Below, piece after piece: positions 1 to 11,971 of a stretch of 64,000 nt of DNA. Within the stretch, counting starts at the first letter, position 1, and every line of letters begins with the position of its first letter. The notes under the pieces are model-generated. The model had not been told where the DNA came from. It did no database searches and saw only the letters and a list, made by a program, of their open reading frames with translations. Source of the DNA: Ilex aquifolium (lineage: Eukaryota > Streptophyta > Magnoliopsida > Aquifoliales > Aquifoliaceae); the NCBI GenBank assembly GCA_951799425.1, contig OX637397.1, positions 40,094,409-40,158,408 of the forward strand. The letters run 5' to 3'. A program made the position numbers and the translations under genes.

Positions 1-3000
1 TTGAAAATATTCCTGATGTTGAGGTTGTAAGAGGTGGTGTCACATACATTTTCTCTGATGGAATTGGGAAAATATCCACTGATTTTGCTCGCAGAGTTGC
101 TACAAAATGTGGCCTTAAAAGTTCTATTCCATCTGCCTTTCAGATCCGGTATGGTGGATACAAAGGTGTTGTGGCTGTTGATCCCACTTCATCAATGAAG
201 TTGTCACTGAGAAAGAGCATGTCCAAGTATGAATCAGAAAACACAAAATTAGATGTTCTGGCATTGAGCAAGTATCAACCTTGTTTTCTGAATCGTCAAA
301 TAATCACTCTTTTGTCTACCCTTGGGGTCGAAGATCATGTCTTTGAAAAGATGCAAAGAGAAGCAGTGAATCAACTGGATACCATATTAAACGATCCTCT
401 AAGGGCTCAGGAGGCGCTAGATTTGATGTCTCCAGGAGAGAACACTAACATTCTCAAGGAAATGCTTCTGTGTGGTTATAAGCCTGATGCAGAACCATTC
501 CTCTCAATGATGCTGCAAACTTTCCGGGCATCGAAATTGCTGGACTTGCGGACCAGAACAAGAATATTTGTTCCTCGTGCAAGAGCAATGATGGGATGTC
601 TAGATGAAACCGGAATCTTGGAGTATGGACAGGTATTTGTGCAACTTTCCAGCACTGGACATAAGCTGTCTGATGACGATTCCCTTAAGTACAATGACCG
701 TGTCTTGGACCAATGCAATTTCATAGTTGAGGGCAAGGTAGCCGTTGCGAAAAACCCATGCTTACATCCTGGTGATGTCCGTGTTTTAATTGCTGTTGAT
801 GTTCCAGCTTTGCACCATATGGTGGATTGCGTTGTTTTTCCACAGAAAGGAGAGAGGTAAGACATGATTGTGAAAACATTTAAACTATAAAGTTTATGGG
901 TACTTTTACTTTTATTTTAGTGTTTTGGTTTAAAAGGACTAAAGTGAATTATAGCTTATGCATATTAAGTTACAATTAAGTTAATAAATTCCAGTTGATA
1001 TATATTTTCTGCTTGAAGATATGGAGGTTCATATCCTGGGAATTTGTGATGTCTTGATGGAAGTGCTTACTTGTGCTTTGTTCTGCTTTAAAATACATTA
1101 TTGATGGATCTATGAAGCTAATAGTGATAGAATTGGTTACACATAACCACCCTTTGTATGTAGTATATACGAGTGTTTGAAAGCGCTTTGATCTATCAAT
1201 TTATAATTATGGCGAATTACATAGTTATTGACAGACATCTTTCTGTTAGCACTCTCTCTAAGCCTTGGCGAATTTAATTACAGACCTCATCCAAATGAAT
1301 GCTCAGGAAGCGACTTGGATGGTGACATTTACTTTGTCTGTTGGGACTCTGATCTGATTCCACCCCAGCAAGTCCAACCTATGGATTATACCCCGGCACC
1401 ACCTATGCTGTTGGATCATGAAGTTACAATTGAGGTATTATTCACACAATTAGATGTTGTAATAGTTTGGGAACTCTCCTGTTGTTCCTATAATGAATTA
1501 TCCTTCCATTGCGTTAACATTTCTTATATCCACCTATGCATATTTCTCATTTGATCTGTCTTTTGCTATTACCATTGACCGGACCCCGACATACTGAGGC
1601 TGCTAGAGGGGGTGGACTGGTAGATCTTAACTCTTGTATTTTTTGCTCAAAATGGCTGCCCTTGTTTTGAATCCACGGCATTGGAATTATTAATTGGAGC
1701 GTCATTTTACCATTGCACTTGGCACTGATTTATTCTATGCTGTTAGCTTTATTTTCTTAAAATTCACGAATTGTTTTTCTCCTTGAAGCACTGTTCCACA
1801 ATGGCTTTTGACAATTGATTTGTTCTCTCTTATCCAGCATGCCTTCCATTACTGTTAATTCCTTTTAAGAAGAAATTATTAGTACCGTACTTATCTGCCT
1901 TTCATTATATCAAAGAGATTTGTTCTCCCATAGCCAAATATGTTGTGAATACTCGTACTACTGGTGCATGCTTGTGAACAATATAAAAGCATTCTTGTAT
2001 GTTAGTGTGCGTAAGTGCATGTTAATGTGTTTCGAGTTCTTTTCTTTGACGAAATTTTCTTCGAAACTCTTGAAAGTTGACTGATTGAAAATGGAACAGT
2101 TCTTTATATCCTACATTCATCAGTTTTAATACATTGATGTCTTAAATAATCCACCACTGCTTACGAATGGAACCAGCTGAGCGCATATCCGAGTGTTAGG
2201 CTCCTGTTTGGTACCTTGACATCTTCAAAATCAACCTTCTAAAATCAGTAAGACTCTTTTTTCGTAAATATCCTTTTTTACACATTTTTTGGCAGAATTT
2301 GAGTTGTTAAACTTGTACTATATATATAGAATGAAACAGAAGAGTTAGTTGTTTCATGGAGAGAATTGAAGCATGAGGAGGTGGACAAGGACGTACTTTT
2401 GAGATTTCTTAGACATAGCACCTTCGATTTTGGTCTGAGTAGATCTCAGCTTAATCCCCTATTCCTTGTCAAGATTTCACTCCAGTCTAAGGGAAAAATT
2501 AATCTTGACATCTACAGCAGCTATGCCTACCTGTTTTGTTCTTTACTATGTTTTGTTTTGGTGTAATTTTCAGACAAACTAGCTGGTTTACCATAGTATA
2601 TTCTAGAAGTCAGGAAGCTTTTGTGGAATACCCCTCCTAACAATAAAAACTACTTCAAGCAGTTTCCACCACCAATAAATGAATAGACAAATTCCCTGTG
2701 TCTACAACTACTACCACTAAACTAGCTACCCAAGATCCAAAGGGAATTTTGAAAAAAAAAAACGAAGCATTAGGCAGGATGGCCTATGTTTTTAGTACAA
2801 TTTGAGTAAAATATCTTTGAAATTCAACTGCTTAAATACTTCTTTGTATTAGTCTTTTTGGCGTCTTGTGCCATGGTGTCACTTTTAGATAAAATATCTT
2901 AGTTTCCTCCCCCAAAGACAGTAATTAACGTTACCACTGCTCCCATCATCACCACTGCTGCTGCTATGAGACCATTTTGATTGCTTTCTCTTTATTCGCT

Positions 3001-4062
3001 ATGCATTTTGTTATGTTACGGGTAAGAAGCAGAACTGCATCTGAAATAAAGAATGAACATGATGTTACCCTGGCTAGGAAATCTGGAGAAATCTTCTAGC
3101 AGACTTCACAGCGAGAGGTTGAGGTGAAGTAGCTGCAGTACAGCTTCCTTATGAAAATTTAAATAAATGCCAAGGCACTTGTTCATAAAGATTTGGTTAA
3201 TTTAGTTTCTCTGTTTTGGACAATGCATCAGATTTTCATATATTTGCTGCAGGAAGTCCAGGAGTATTTTGCAAACTATATAGTCAATGACAGTTTGGGC
3301 ATCATTGCAAATGCTCACACAGTCCTTGCTGATAGGGAACCTTCCGAGGCAATGAGTGATCCCTGTTTAGAGCTTGCAAGGCTGTTTTCAATTGCAGTTG
3401 ACTTCCCAAAAACTGGAGTTCCAGCCGAGATACCACCTCATTTGCGTGTCAAAGAGTATCCAGATTTCATGGAAAAGCCTGACAAAACCACCTATATATC
3501 AGAACGTGTGATTGGAAAGCTTTTCCGTGAGATAAAAGACATTGCACCAGACACAAACTCTATTAAAACCTTCACAAGGGAAGTGGCGATACAATCATAT
3601 GATCCTGAGATGGAAGTAGATGGTTTCGAGGATTACATTGATGATGCTTTTGATTATAAAACCGAGTATGATTACAAGTTGGGTAACATGATGGATTACT
3701 ATGGCATAAAAACCGAGGCTGAAATACTGAGTGGTGGTATCATGAAAATATCTAAATCTTTCGACAGGAGAAGGGATGCAGAAGCAATTGGTTTGGTTGT
3801 AAAGTCTTTGAAGAAGGAAGTCAGGACCTGGTTCAAAAAGAAAGGGAGTGACTCTGATGCTGGAGTTGATGACGTTTATGCAAAAGCTTCGGCTTGGTAT
3901 TATGTAACTTATCATCCTAGTTATTGGGGTCGCTATAATGAGGGAATGGATCGGGATCATTTCCTTAGTTTTCCATGGATTGTTTATGACAAGTTGATCC
4001 AGATCAAGAGGGATAAATCAAGTCTCAGAAGGGATCCCCATATGTCTTCGCTTGAACCGTAG
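1..4062 (+). CDS. RDR1: RDR1 copy A, RNA-dependent RNA polymerase (5' part outside window)
   Basis: Host RNA-dependent RNA polymerase of the RDR-alpha clade. The family copies aberrant or viral ssRNA into dsRNA, which Dicer-like enzymes process into siRNAs. Exons seen: 1-856 (reading frame starts at base 3), 1284-1434 and 3253-4062, all with GT/AG borders and the same phases as copy C. The first carries the core RdRP blocks (FSDGIGKIS, QIRYGGYKG, SLRKSMSKYESENTKLDVLA). The second carries the catalytic SGSDLDGDIYFVCWD. The third is the helical C-terminus. Oddities relative to copy C: Trp to Leu in the block LDVLAxSKYQPC, a four-residue insertion at about 694-710, and a TAG at 4060-4062 that removes the last nine residues. 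No frameshift is seen, so it could still be functional. Its start lies before base 1. Confidence 0.93.
857..1283 (+). other. RDR1-A intron 2
   Basis: Intron of 427 nt with GT at 857 and CAG before 1284. It is shorter than the matching 613-nt intron of copy C (56381-56993), which has extra sequence around 56800-56920. The splice phase splits an Arg codon (AG + A), as in copy C. Confidence 0.85.
1435..3252 (+). other. RDR1-A intron 3
   Basis: Intron of 1818 nt between the DLDGD exon and the last exon. From about 1977 onward it is also present upstream of the last exon of copy B. It resembles intron 3 of copy C except for a large extra segment in C. No coding sequence was recognised in it. Confidence 0.85.
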
Positions 4063-5840
4063 TTCAATTATGGATTGAGTTTGAGTTAAGAACTTTTGCA
4101 TCAAGCCAGTTCAATATTTTCCTAATTTGAAGAATGTGAAGCAATGTGATTTTATGGTTTCCTTTACCACCTTAGCTAATGTATGGGTTTTTGTTCTATG
4201 TCTGATTATTTAAGGGTGTATATTGTCTGAACTAATAGATGTAAATGAGCAGTGCGTATGTACAAAAATAATAATTGATGTTTTCCTAATCATTTTTCTT
4301 TGATTCTGCAGCTTGGTATTGGGTGTCAAGCCCTTATTTATCCTTATGCAGTTATATATATTCTTGTTAGCAGAGGCATAAAGAAGTTAGCACATTACGT
4401 GAGAAGTTTACTATGGCACATATGTTACTCAAGGAACGTAGAGGTTAGTGAGGGGTTTGCAATACATGTGCTCTAAAATCAGGTAAATTTTGGGTGCAGT
4501 CCCTTATATTTCTCATTGCCGGAAGTTTCATGTGTAGAATGAGTGAGACTTGGGAAATGTAAATATGGAGATAGGTCAGTTGGACAAAGGGACACTAATA
4601 CCTCGACTGTCTTCTTCTTCCATGTCCGACATTAATACTATTGCCAAGAGAGAATTAAAGCTATGTCGTACAATGCTTCTTTTTCTTTGCATTTGATGCC
4701 CAAATACCTTTCACCTATTTAGTGGACTCCCCTTGCTTTGGGTGGAAAATTTGCATATTGATGAATCAGCCATGGCCTAGAGCCAAGTCTGGGTGGTTCC
4801 TATAAGCATGTAATTTGCTAAAGGGCATAATAAATTAATAATTCCCCACGAATGCATTTGCGTCACTCTGATTATCAATATTTTAATCATGCCATTGTAG
4901 TTCTTCAAATTTGTAATTGGTGTACCATTGATATAATAAAAAACGACATTTAATTGAGTAATAGAAGTTATTTGATAATGCGGGTTAAAATTGAGTTTAA
5001 GTAGAGGTTATTTGATAATATAGAGTTATTTGTATACAGTAATTCATTCAAATTGAACCAAGCCTAACCTAATCTACTTGAACTGAGCGACACCCTTGGA
5101 TGAAGAAATTTTTTGAAAATAAATATAAAAATCTGATCAAAATATAATTTATTTTGTAGTCTTTGAAAATCTTAAATGAGTTTAAAAAAATTAGTTTGAA
5201 TCCAAATAATAAGGTAGATTTTACCATCTTAGGATTAAAAAAAAAAGATTTTAGGACAAAACCATTTATAATGTTGAAAAACGAGTCGAGTTTGAGTAAT
5301 TTTTTAAACTCCTTTAAAAAAATGAGCCTAAAAAGACTCAACTCGAGTTCGGCTCGTTTTAAACTCGACTCATTTTCTAAACGAATCGAATTTTAATAAT
5401 TTTTTAAACTCATTTAAAAATACGAACTCGATAAACTCAGGTCGAACTCGCCCTTACCATTGATACCACACTTTGTTTTCTTGCAGCAACAGAGATTAAT
5501 ATTTAGTCTTGCGGGGGGTTCCCATCATTCCTGATACATAAAGCCAAGGAAACTTCCCTACTCCTTACCTTTTTCATTTGTCGGAGAATGATAAGGTGAT
5601 CAATAATGAGTTATAATGGGCCCCATCACCCCTGGGATTTTTAACCAATCACAGATCATTCCTTGGAGACCAAGTTCTTGATCTCCAACCACAAGATATT
5701 GGGTTACATCCATTCTTCTGTTAGTCCTTTTATGTTGAGTTGATAATCATCTTCTTTTTTTTTTGTGTGATACAAAATGAAAAAAAAAGTGTTTCTAGTT
5801 CTAGAAACCCAATAGAAACATATTCGTGAGAATACTTTTT
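1977..5840 (+). repeat. Segmental duplication unit, copy A
   Basis: About 3.9 kb (part of intron 3, last exon and 3' flank of RDR1-A) that recurs in the same orientation at 40934-44979 with RDR1-B. Similarity starts at AACAATATAAAAGC and ends at GAGAATACTTTTT. Beyond it copy A runs directly into the truncated integrase of a Tat retrotransposon. Copy A lacks about 110 bp near 4665 that copies B and C both keep, so that loss is specific to A. The 4063-5840 flank holds no gene. Its 5080-5450 part is an AT-rich stretch with repeated ACTCGA/TCGAGT motifs, probably an old transposon remnant. Confidence 0.85.
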
Positions 5841-6527
5841 AAAATTTCTCTGCCAAATCCAATTCTTTAGCAATGGCAGTCTCGTTTTCACCACTATTTT
5901 CCAACTCGATTCTAATTGTAGGGAGGCCAACCTCTAATGGTATCACAACTTCCATGTCGTAAGCTAATGCGTAAGGAGTTTCCCCTTTTGCACAGCGTGG
6001 TATGGTTCGGTACGTTCACAACACACTGGGTAACTCTTCCACCCACTTTCCCTTTGCCTTCTCTAATCTTTTCTTTATTCCCCAGAACTGTTCTGTTTTG
6101 ATATTTCTGGTTGTTCATTAATCTGCGAGTATGTGTGGGTGGAATAGTGATTTTGGATTCCATAATGCTAACAAAATGCTTTAAACGGTCCACTGTCGAA
6201 TTAGTACCATTGTCAGGGATCAAAGTCATGTGTATGCCATATTTTGTGATGATATTTCTCCATACAAACATTTTTGTATCAGTATCACGAATGTTTTCCA
6301 AGGGCTTGGCCTTTATCCACTTTGTGAAGTACTATGTTCCTGCAAGAAGGTACTTCTTGTTTTCGGGTGCTTTGGGCATGGGCTCGACAATATCCAACCC
6401 CCATTGTGTAAAAGGCCATGGGCTTGTGAGGGGACTAAGGTCGTGTGCAGGCTACCTCAGTATTGAAGCAAACTTCTTATATTTCTCGTATTATCTTACG
6501 TATTTTTGTGCATCTTTCTGCATGTAG
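5841..6527 (-). pseudogene. Tat element integrase fragment
   Basis: Minus-strand reading gives integrase-core remnants in more than one frame. One stretch resembles the first catalytic segment (around 6320-6450). Another reads YGIHMTLIPDNGTN, with the DNG of the DDE triad near 6214. The C-terminal side, near 5850-5930, shows the usual residues after the core. Several stops and frameshifts are present, and the domain is cut at 5841. Confidence 0.75.
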
Positions 6528-6932
6528 GGCCACCAATATCCATTTTAAAGTGCTTGATGTGCAAGTGATCTCCTCCCGTATGGGCTCCACAACTTCCTTA
6601 ATGGTCATGTATCTTTGCAAGGTGCACACAGAGTAGGTATGGGATTGTGAAGGAGCGTCAATACAGTTCTTTGTTTGGTGATAGCTAGAACCTAGCCACC
6701 TTCTGCCTTACTTTGTGCGCCTCTTTCCTATCTTTGGGAAGTTGTCCGTCTTTCAGATAGCCTATGATTGAATCCATCCAACTTGGCCCTAAATCAATTG
6801 ACGGATTTTTCGATGCTTCCTGCAACTTTATGCTTGGCTTGCTCTTGCATTCAACTATTACGGTTCATGCCACTTTCTCCTTAAGGGCGGATGCCAATAT
6901 GACTAAGGCATCGGCATGTGAATTCATGGCTC

Positions 6933-7290
6933 TTACAATCTGTTGCATTGTAACCGTTGGATTTTTTTGTTGATTTCCTCCATGGCAAGCTTGTAGTGAG
7001 CCATCACTTGCTCATCCTTTGCCAAGTATTCTCCTAAAACTTGATTCACGACCAGCTGTAAGTTGGAGTGCACTTGTAACTGCTTGGCACTCATATCAGT
7101 TGCGAGCCTTATGCTGGATAGGAGAGCTTTGTATTCTGCTTTGTTATTTGATGCCTGGAAATCTATTCTTACCACATTTTCAAGTCACCTTTGAGGCTTT
7201 CCAAGATTATGCCTACTCCTGCCTTTTTTAAGTTTGATGAGCCATCGACGTATATTTTCCAAATGTTTTGAGGGTCCAAGGCTTCTTCCT
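6933..7290 (-). pseudogene. Second (archaeal-type) RNase H domain of the Tat element
   Basis: Minus-strand translation shows KIYVDGSSN (Asp near 7245), then after a frameshift NNKAEYKALL and QLVVNQVLGEYLAKDEQVMAHY. This is the extra RNase H that Tat-lineage elements carry between the RT-linked RNase H and the integrase, which fixes the lineage. The domain is broken by the frameshift near 7170. Confidence 0.75.
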
Positions 7291-7399
7291 TCATTATGTC
7301 GGTCTCTAAGGCAATTGGAGTCTCCAAGGGTTCGAGGAGTATTTTGCCGACTCCTGGAGCAAATTCTGTAAGAAAATCGACGATCACATATCCCTTTAT

Positions 7400-7801
7400 G
7401 GTTGTTCGGGGCTCAAAGTTAATATCATATTCACCGAGCTCCACAACCCATTTTGACACTATTCTGGACAAGTTGGATCTCCTGAAGAGTGCCTTGAGTG
7501 GTTGATTTATCCCTTATTTGAGTTAGGGGCTTAATAGTTTTTAGAGAAAAACCACGCGGAATTTGTTTCGCAATTTCCCGGTAGAACTCACAAGTGCCAA
7601 GACCAGCTTATTTAGTGGTAAGTATCTGGTATCTGCATCAAGAAGTGTTTTGCTTACATAGTAAATTGGTCTCATTTCCCTTTGAGAAGTCTTCATCAAT
7701 GCTCCACTAACTGTGTGTTTAGAAACGGCTAGGTAAAGAAACAAGTGTTCTCCTATCTCTAGTGTCACCAATAACGAAGGAATGACCCTGTATGACTTCA
7801 A
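7400..7801 (-). pseudogene. Retroviral-type RNase H / RT connection remnant
   Basis: The minus strand gives LYLAVSKHTVSGALMK, then RPIYYVSKTLLDADTRYLPL, then KWVVELGEYDINFEPRTTIKG, the usual order of the RT-linked RNase H in Ty3/gypsy pol. Stops separate the pieces. Confidence 0.75.
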
Positions 7802-7979
7802 ATTATTAAAGGCATCTTCACATTCCTAAGTCCACACCCCTCATTCTTTCTGCTTGAGTGCTTGAAAAAGGGCATACATTTGTCAAACGACCTATATATA
7901 AATCTATTAAGGCCAGCTACCATACTTGTTTGCCTCTACATTTCCTTGATTGGTTTGGGTGACTATAGTTTTATCAAGG

Positions 7980-8826
7980 CATTCAGCTGGTCAGGATTGA
8001 CCTCGATGCCTTGATTGGTGACCAAGAATCCTAAGAATTTTCCCGAGCCGACCCCAAAAGCACACTTGGAGGCATTGAACTTCATTCAATATTCTTGTAA
8101 CACATTGAAGGTATTCTATAGATCAGCTAAGCAGTTCTCTCCTTTTTGAATTTTCACCATCATATCATCGATGTAAATCTTCATTGTGTCCCCCCAACAT
8201 ATTTTTGAACATTCTGGTGATCTGCCTTTGGTATGTTGCTCCAACATTCTTGAGCCCCAACTGTATAAATGAAGTTTTCTCTTGATCTGATTCAAAAAGG
8301 GGGATCTGGTGGTAACCCCTATAAGCGTCAAGAAAACTCATCCCCCCGTGTTCTGATGTAGCATCGACTAGCTGATCAATCTTTGGTAGGCGAAACTGTC
8401 TTTGGGGCATGCCTTGCTGAGGTTAGTAAAATCCATGCAACCCTTCCATTTTGCATTATTTTTTACTACAATCGTATTGGACAACCACGTCGAGTACTGC
8501 ACCTCCCTTATTATCTGTGCTTCTAGTAGTTTCCCGAATTCTTTGTTCACGGGATCCTTGTGTTGTGATGCTGACCTCCTTTGCTTCTGCTTAATTGGTC
8601 TGAAAGTCGGGTCCGCATTCAAGTGGTGACAAATAACTTCGGGGTGAATGCCTGGCATATCGTAGGGAGTCCAAGCAAACACATCAACATTCTTCTTTAG
8701 GACATTTTTCAAATTCTCCTGTTCATATAGGGCCAATAAAGAGCCGATCAGAAAGAACTTCTCGGTATTCTCTGCTAGGTGAATTACCTTCAGCTTTTTC
8801 ATTGCGCATTTTGGCGGGCCGATCAA
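7980..8826 (-). pseudogene. Tat element reverse transcriptase remnant
   Basis: The minus strand shows, in order, DVFAWTPYDMPGI, LLEAQIIREVQYSTWLSN, WKGCMDFTNLSKACPKD, MSFLDAYRGYHQIPL, LKNVGATYQR and IYIDDMMVK. The last is the YxDD catalytic box, near 8160. At least two frame changes (around 8370 and 8170) break it. Beyond the YxDD box, toward 7980, the thumb region is recognisable but interrupted. Confidence 0.85.
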
Positions 8827-8939
8827 CGGCTCTTTTATGCCAAGCCTCTCATACTTTGATTGTTATTTTTGGATCGATTCGGATAATATCCCCACCTCAT
8901 GCTCATCTTTCATCCATTTGCCCTTTATAAAGGCGAACA

Positions 8940-9329
8940 TGCAGTTTCTTGAGCTTATTTGGTCCCGCGGATGTCAAAGATTCCTCCCTCGATTGGGAGT
9001 CTCAAGACTTGGTGGTAAGTTAAGGGAGTCGCCTTCATCTCATGGAGCCATGTTCGGCCCATTACAGCGTTATAGGTTGTTTTTGCCTTGACAACAAGCA
9101 CTTTGGTAATCGTGCCCACAGGTCCAACCCGAATTAGAAGTGTTATTCTTTCTTTTGGCAGGACCATTTTCCCACAAAAATTGACTAGTGGAGTGTTTGC
9201 TGGTTTCATGTCGTCTTTCTTTAAGCTAAGCTTTCGAAACAACACTGAGTATATAATTTCGGAGGAGCTCCCTTGGTCGATCAAGACCTTTTTATCATCA
9301 AAATTTGCAATTCGCAATGTGAGGACCAA
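8940..9329 (-). pseudogene. Tat element aspartic protease remnant
   Basis: The minus strand gives VLIDQGSSSEIIY (active-site region, with DQGSS in the usual DxGSS place), then YNAVMGRTWLHEM and LPIEGGIFDIRGTK. This matches the retropepsin domain before RT in Ty3/gypsy elements. The reading frame is fairly intact over 120 codons. Confidence 0.75.
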
Positions 9330-9599
9330 AGGTGATAAACCCCTGCTAAGTCACTATCAGAGACACTAATCAGTCCTTCCAATTGATCAATTTTTTGCTT
9401 CTTGCAAATATTTATGGATGATGTGGCGACTTGATAATCTCTCTTATTTGAGTGGCATTTTGTATGTATGCCCGAGCTACCTTATTGGTGGCTATTTACG
9501 GGTTTGTGGTTGCATGTATAACATCGATCACTCCTGATGGATCCTGCGATCTCTCTCGAACTGCATTCATGTTTTCACTTGTAGCAACTTTCATCTTTT

Positions 9600-9970
9600 T
9601 TGATTCTACAATCTGCGAGAGGTGCCCAGCCTAGACAAGTTCCTCCAAGTGCTATTTCAAATAGCGACAATTCTCCATCATATGCTCTATATTGCGATGA
9701 TAGGAACACCTTAGGTTAGGGTTTCTCTTTTCTGGATCTCCTCCTGGCTTGTTCGACCATTTGAAGAACAACTTTCCCTTGATTTGGTGTAGAATCCTAT
9801 AGATGGGCTCTTTGAACATCGTGTTCACCCCGACAAATGAAAACCGTGAGGGGAAACCTTTCTTCTCCTTTCCTTTCGACCCTTAACCGAGATTTTTATG
9901 TTCGGTCTCTCTTTGTTGACCTATTTCTTGCTAGGTTGATCTTGGTTAATTTCTCTATCGAGGTCATCAT
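9600..9970 (-). pseudogene. Tat element gag C-terminal region with zinc-knuckle-like motif
   Basis: The minus strand reads KWSNKPGGDPEKRNPNLRC, then SYHRNIEHMMENCRYLK, then HLEELV. This is the conserved C-terminal gag segment of Tat elements, a CxxH...H...C arrangement. Stops are present. It continues the gag reading from 11972-13023 across the later Mutator-like insertion at 10013-11925. Confidence 0.65.
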
Positions 9971-10012
9971 CAATCTTTGCATACTTTTCAACTCTAGCCA
10001 TCAATTCTTCTA

Positions 10013-11925
10013 GGGAAAATTTCATCAACACCCCTTTTAGTTAGGTCTAAATTTAGTGACACCCCTTCCCGAATCTGATACTTCACTGCACTTCTTTTTA
10101 GTTTATACTTTCAAATCAAAGACACCTCCTTAACGGTAGGGGTGTTCAAATTTCCGATTAGCCGCAAGTTCCTACCCTACCCGATCCTACCCTACCCTAT
10201 TAAACGGTTAGCCGCAAAAATCGAGTAGGAATGCGGAAGAGTTTTTGGTCTTCCGATTAAATCGTGTAGGAATGCGGAAGAGCTATCCATTTCCGCATTC
10301 CTACCCTACCCTACCCGCATTAATTAATTAATATGATTTTAATGTATTTCATATGGTTTAAACTTAAATTAATTGTTATTGTATTTGTGTAACAATTATG
10401 GTGGATTGATGTTCATACTTTCTTGTGTTTTATTATAATTGTTGTTGTAGTTGTTTTATATTTTAGTGTTATTGATTTATTGTGTTGTTAAATTGGTGCA
10501 TTCAAAAATTAATAGTTACAAAAGTGTTTAAACGATTTCCTACCCGATTAATCGGGTAGGAAGTCGGGTAGGAATACCACACCTGTCGGGTAGGGTAGGC
10601 CAAGAAAAAATTCTTCCGCAAAGTATCGGGTAGGAAGACGGAAGAGCATATTTCCTACCCGTAGGGTAGGGTGAACACCCCTACTTAACGGTAACTTCTA
10701 ACGATTTGACTATATATTTTCTAAAAATGTCAAAACTACCATTTGTTATATAAATAGACTAAAATTCCCTCAACCCTTTCCCCATTACATATAGAAAAAA
10801 TTCCATCTACACCCTTCTAGTTAGGTCTAAATTCAATGACGCCCATCCCGATTCTAAGACTTCACTGCATACCCTACTAGTTATACTTTCAAATCAATGA
10901 CATCCCCTTAACGGTAACTTTTGACTCTGTCAGTAGATAAAGTAATGATTTGACTAAATATTTTGTGAAAATGTCAAAATTACATTTTGTTATGTAAATG
11001 GACTAAAATGCTCACAATCATTTTCCCATTATATATGTCCTAGTCAACCAGTAAACTCATTTCTATCATTATATTATCCCCACAAGTTTTTATCATTTTA
11101 AAGTGTTGCATGATAACTTTGTTATAATATTGGTCATTATATTATCACTCATTTGGTTACATAATCGAATTTTTATAGTTAAAAATAATTTTTCTATAAT
11201 AAAAATTACAATCGATAAAGTTAATGTCAAAATCTCATCCATTTCTAACTCCTCTGTTATTGGTTGTCCTCCACAACGTCCCCTGACCACTCTTCATACA
11301 TCACCCTTCATTTATAAAATTTAAATATTATTTGATAAAATTTAATATTAATTGAATAAATTTGGTCTTAATTTGATAAATTTAAATATTAATTTGGTGT
11401 TAATTTGATAAAATTAAATATTAATTCAGTGTTGATTTGATAAAACTTAATGTTAATTGAATCAATTTAAATGTTGCTTTAATGAAATTGAATGTTCATT
11501 TAGTGTTAAATTAAATAACTGACATTAATTTGATTAAATGTTAAATTAATGGAATTTAATATTCTATTTAATATATTAAATTTTAATTTAATAAAATTGA
11601 ATGTCAATTTAATATTGATTTGATGAACCTAAATGTTAATATAATAGAACTAAAAAGGAGTGCATTGACATTTTAGAATCTGGAGGGGGTATTGTTAAAG
11701 ATAGGTCAATTTACAAGGGGTGTCATTGAAGTTATGTCTTTTTACAATGGGTGTGGATAAAATTTACCTTATAAAATATTCAGGGGTATTTTTGTAAATT
11801 AACGTTTGTCGTTAACTTCGTAACCCCGACAAACACTAATAGGGGATGACAGTGAAGTTTCAGAATCGGGAAAGGGTGTCATTGAATTTAGACCTAATTA
11901 CAGGGGGTGTGGATGAAATTTTCCC
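10013..11925. mobile_element. Non-autonomous Mutator-like element (9-bp TSD) carrying a nested hAT
   Basis: Both ends are long inverted repeats: GGGAAAATTTCATCAACACC at 10013 and its near reverse complement ending GGATGAAATTTTCCC at 11925, extending inward for more than 75 bp. The element is flanked by a perfect 9-bp direct repeat ATTCTTCTA (10004-10012 and 11926-11934). Long terminal inverted repeats with a 9-bp target duplication are the Mutator-like hallmark. Inside, the left arm occurs twice in tandem (about 10013-10790 and 10793-11035). The rest is AT-rich with TTAAT-type repeats (11320-11640) and no transposase. Removing it rejoins the gag sequence of the host retrotransposon. Confidence 0.88.
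10137..10683. mobile_element. Non-autonomous hAT element, copy 1 (8-bp TSD)
   Basis: 547-bp element with terminal inverted repeats TAGGGGTGTTCA and TGAACACCCCTA, flanked by a perfect 8-bp duplication CTTAACGG (10129-10136 and 10684-10691). Both subterminal regions are packed with GGGTAGG/CCTACCC motifs, a likely transposase-binding array. No transposase is encoded. The tandem second left arm of the surrounding Mutator-like element keeps the uninterrupted site CTTAACGG at 10907-10914. A related copy is at 24998-25716. Confidence 0.92.
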
Positions 11926-11971
11926 ATTCTTCTATGTCCAATGTTGATCTTCTAGTCAACGATTGGTATAG

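Noticed and set aside
171-860. Apparent start codon of copy A at 171
   Set aside because: The frame is open from base 3 and the residues before 171 (FSDGIGKIS, QIRYGGYKG) are conserved RDR core, so this Met is internal.
476-865. 129-codon antisense frame over RDR1-A, with counterparts over B and C
   Set aside because: It is a shadow of the RDR1 reading frame on the other strand; its similarity between copies only reflects the duplicated coding sequence.
5069-5396. Overlapping Lys/Phe-rich frames on both strands
   Set aside because: Low-complexity AT-rich transposon-like DNA shared by the A and B flanks, with no conserved protein.
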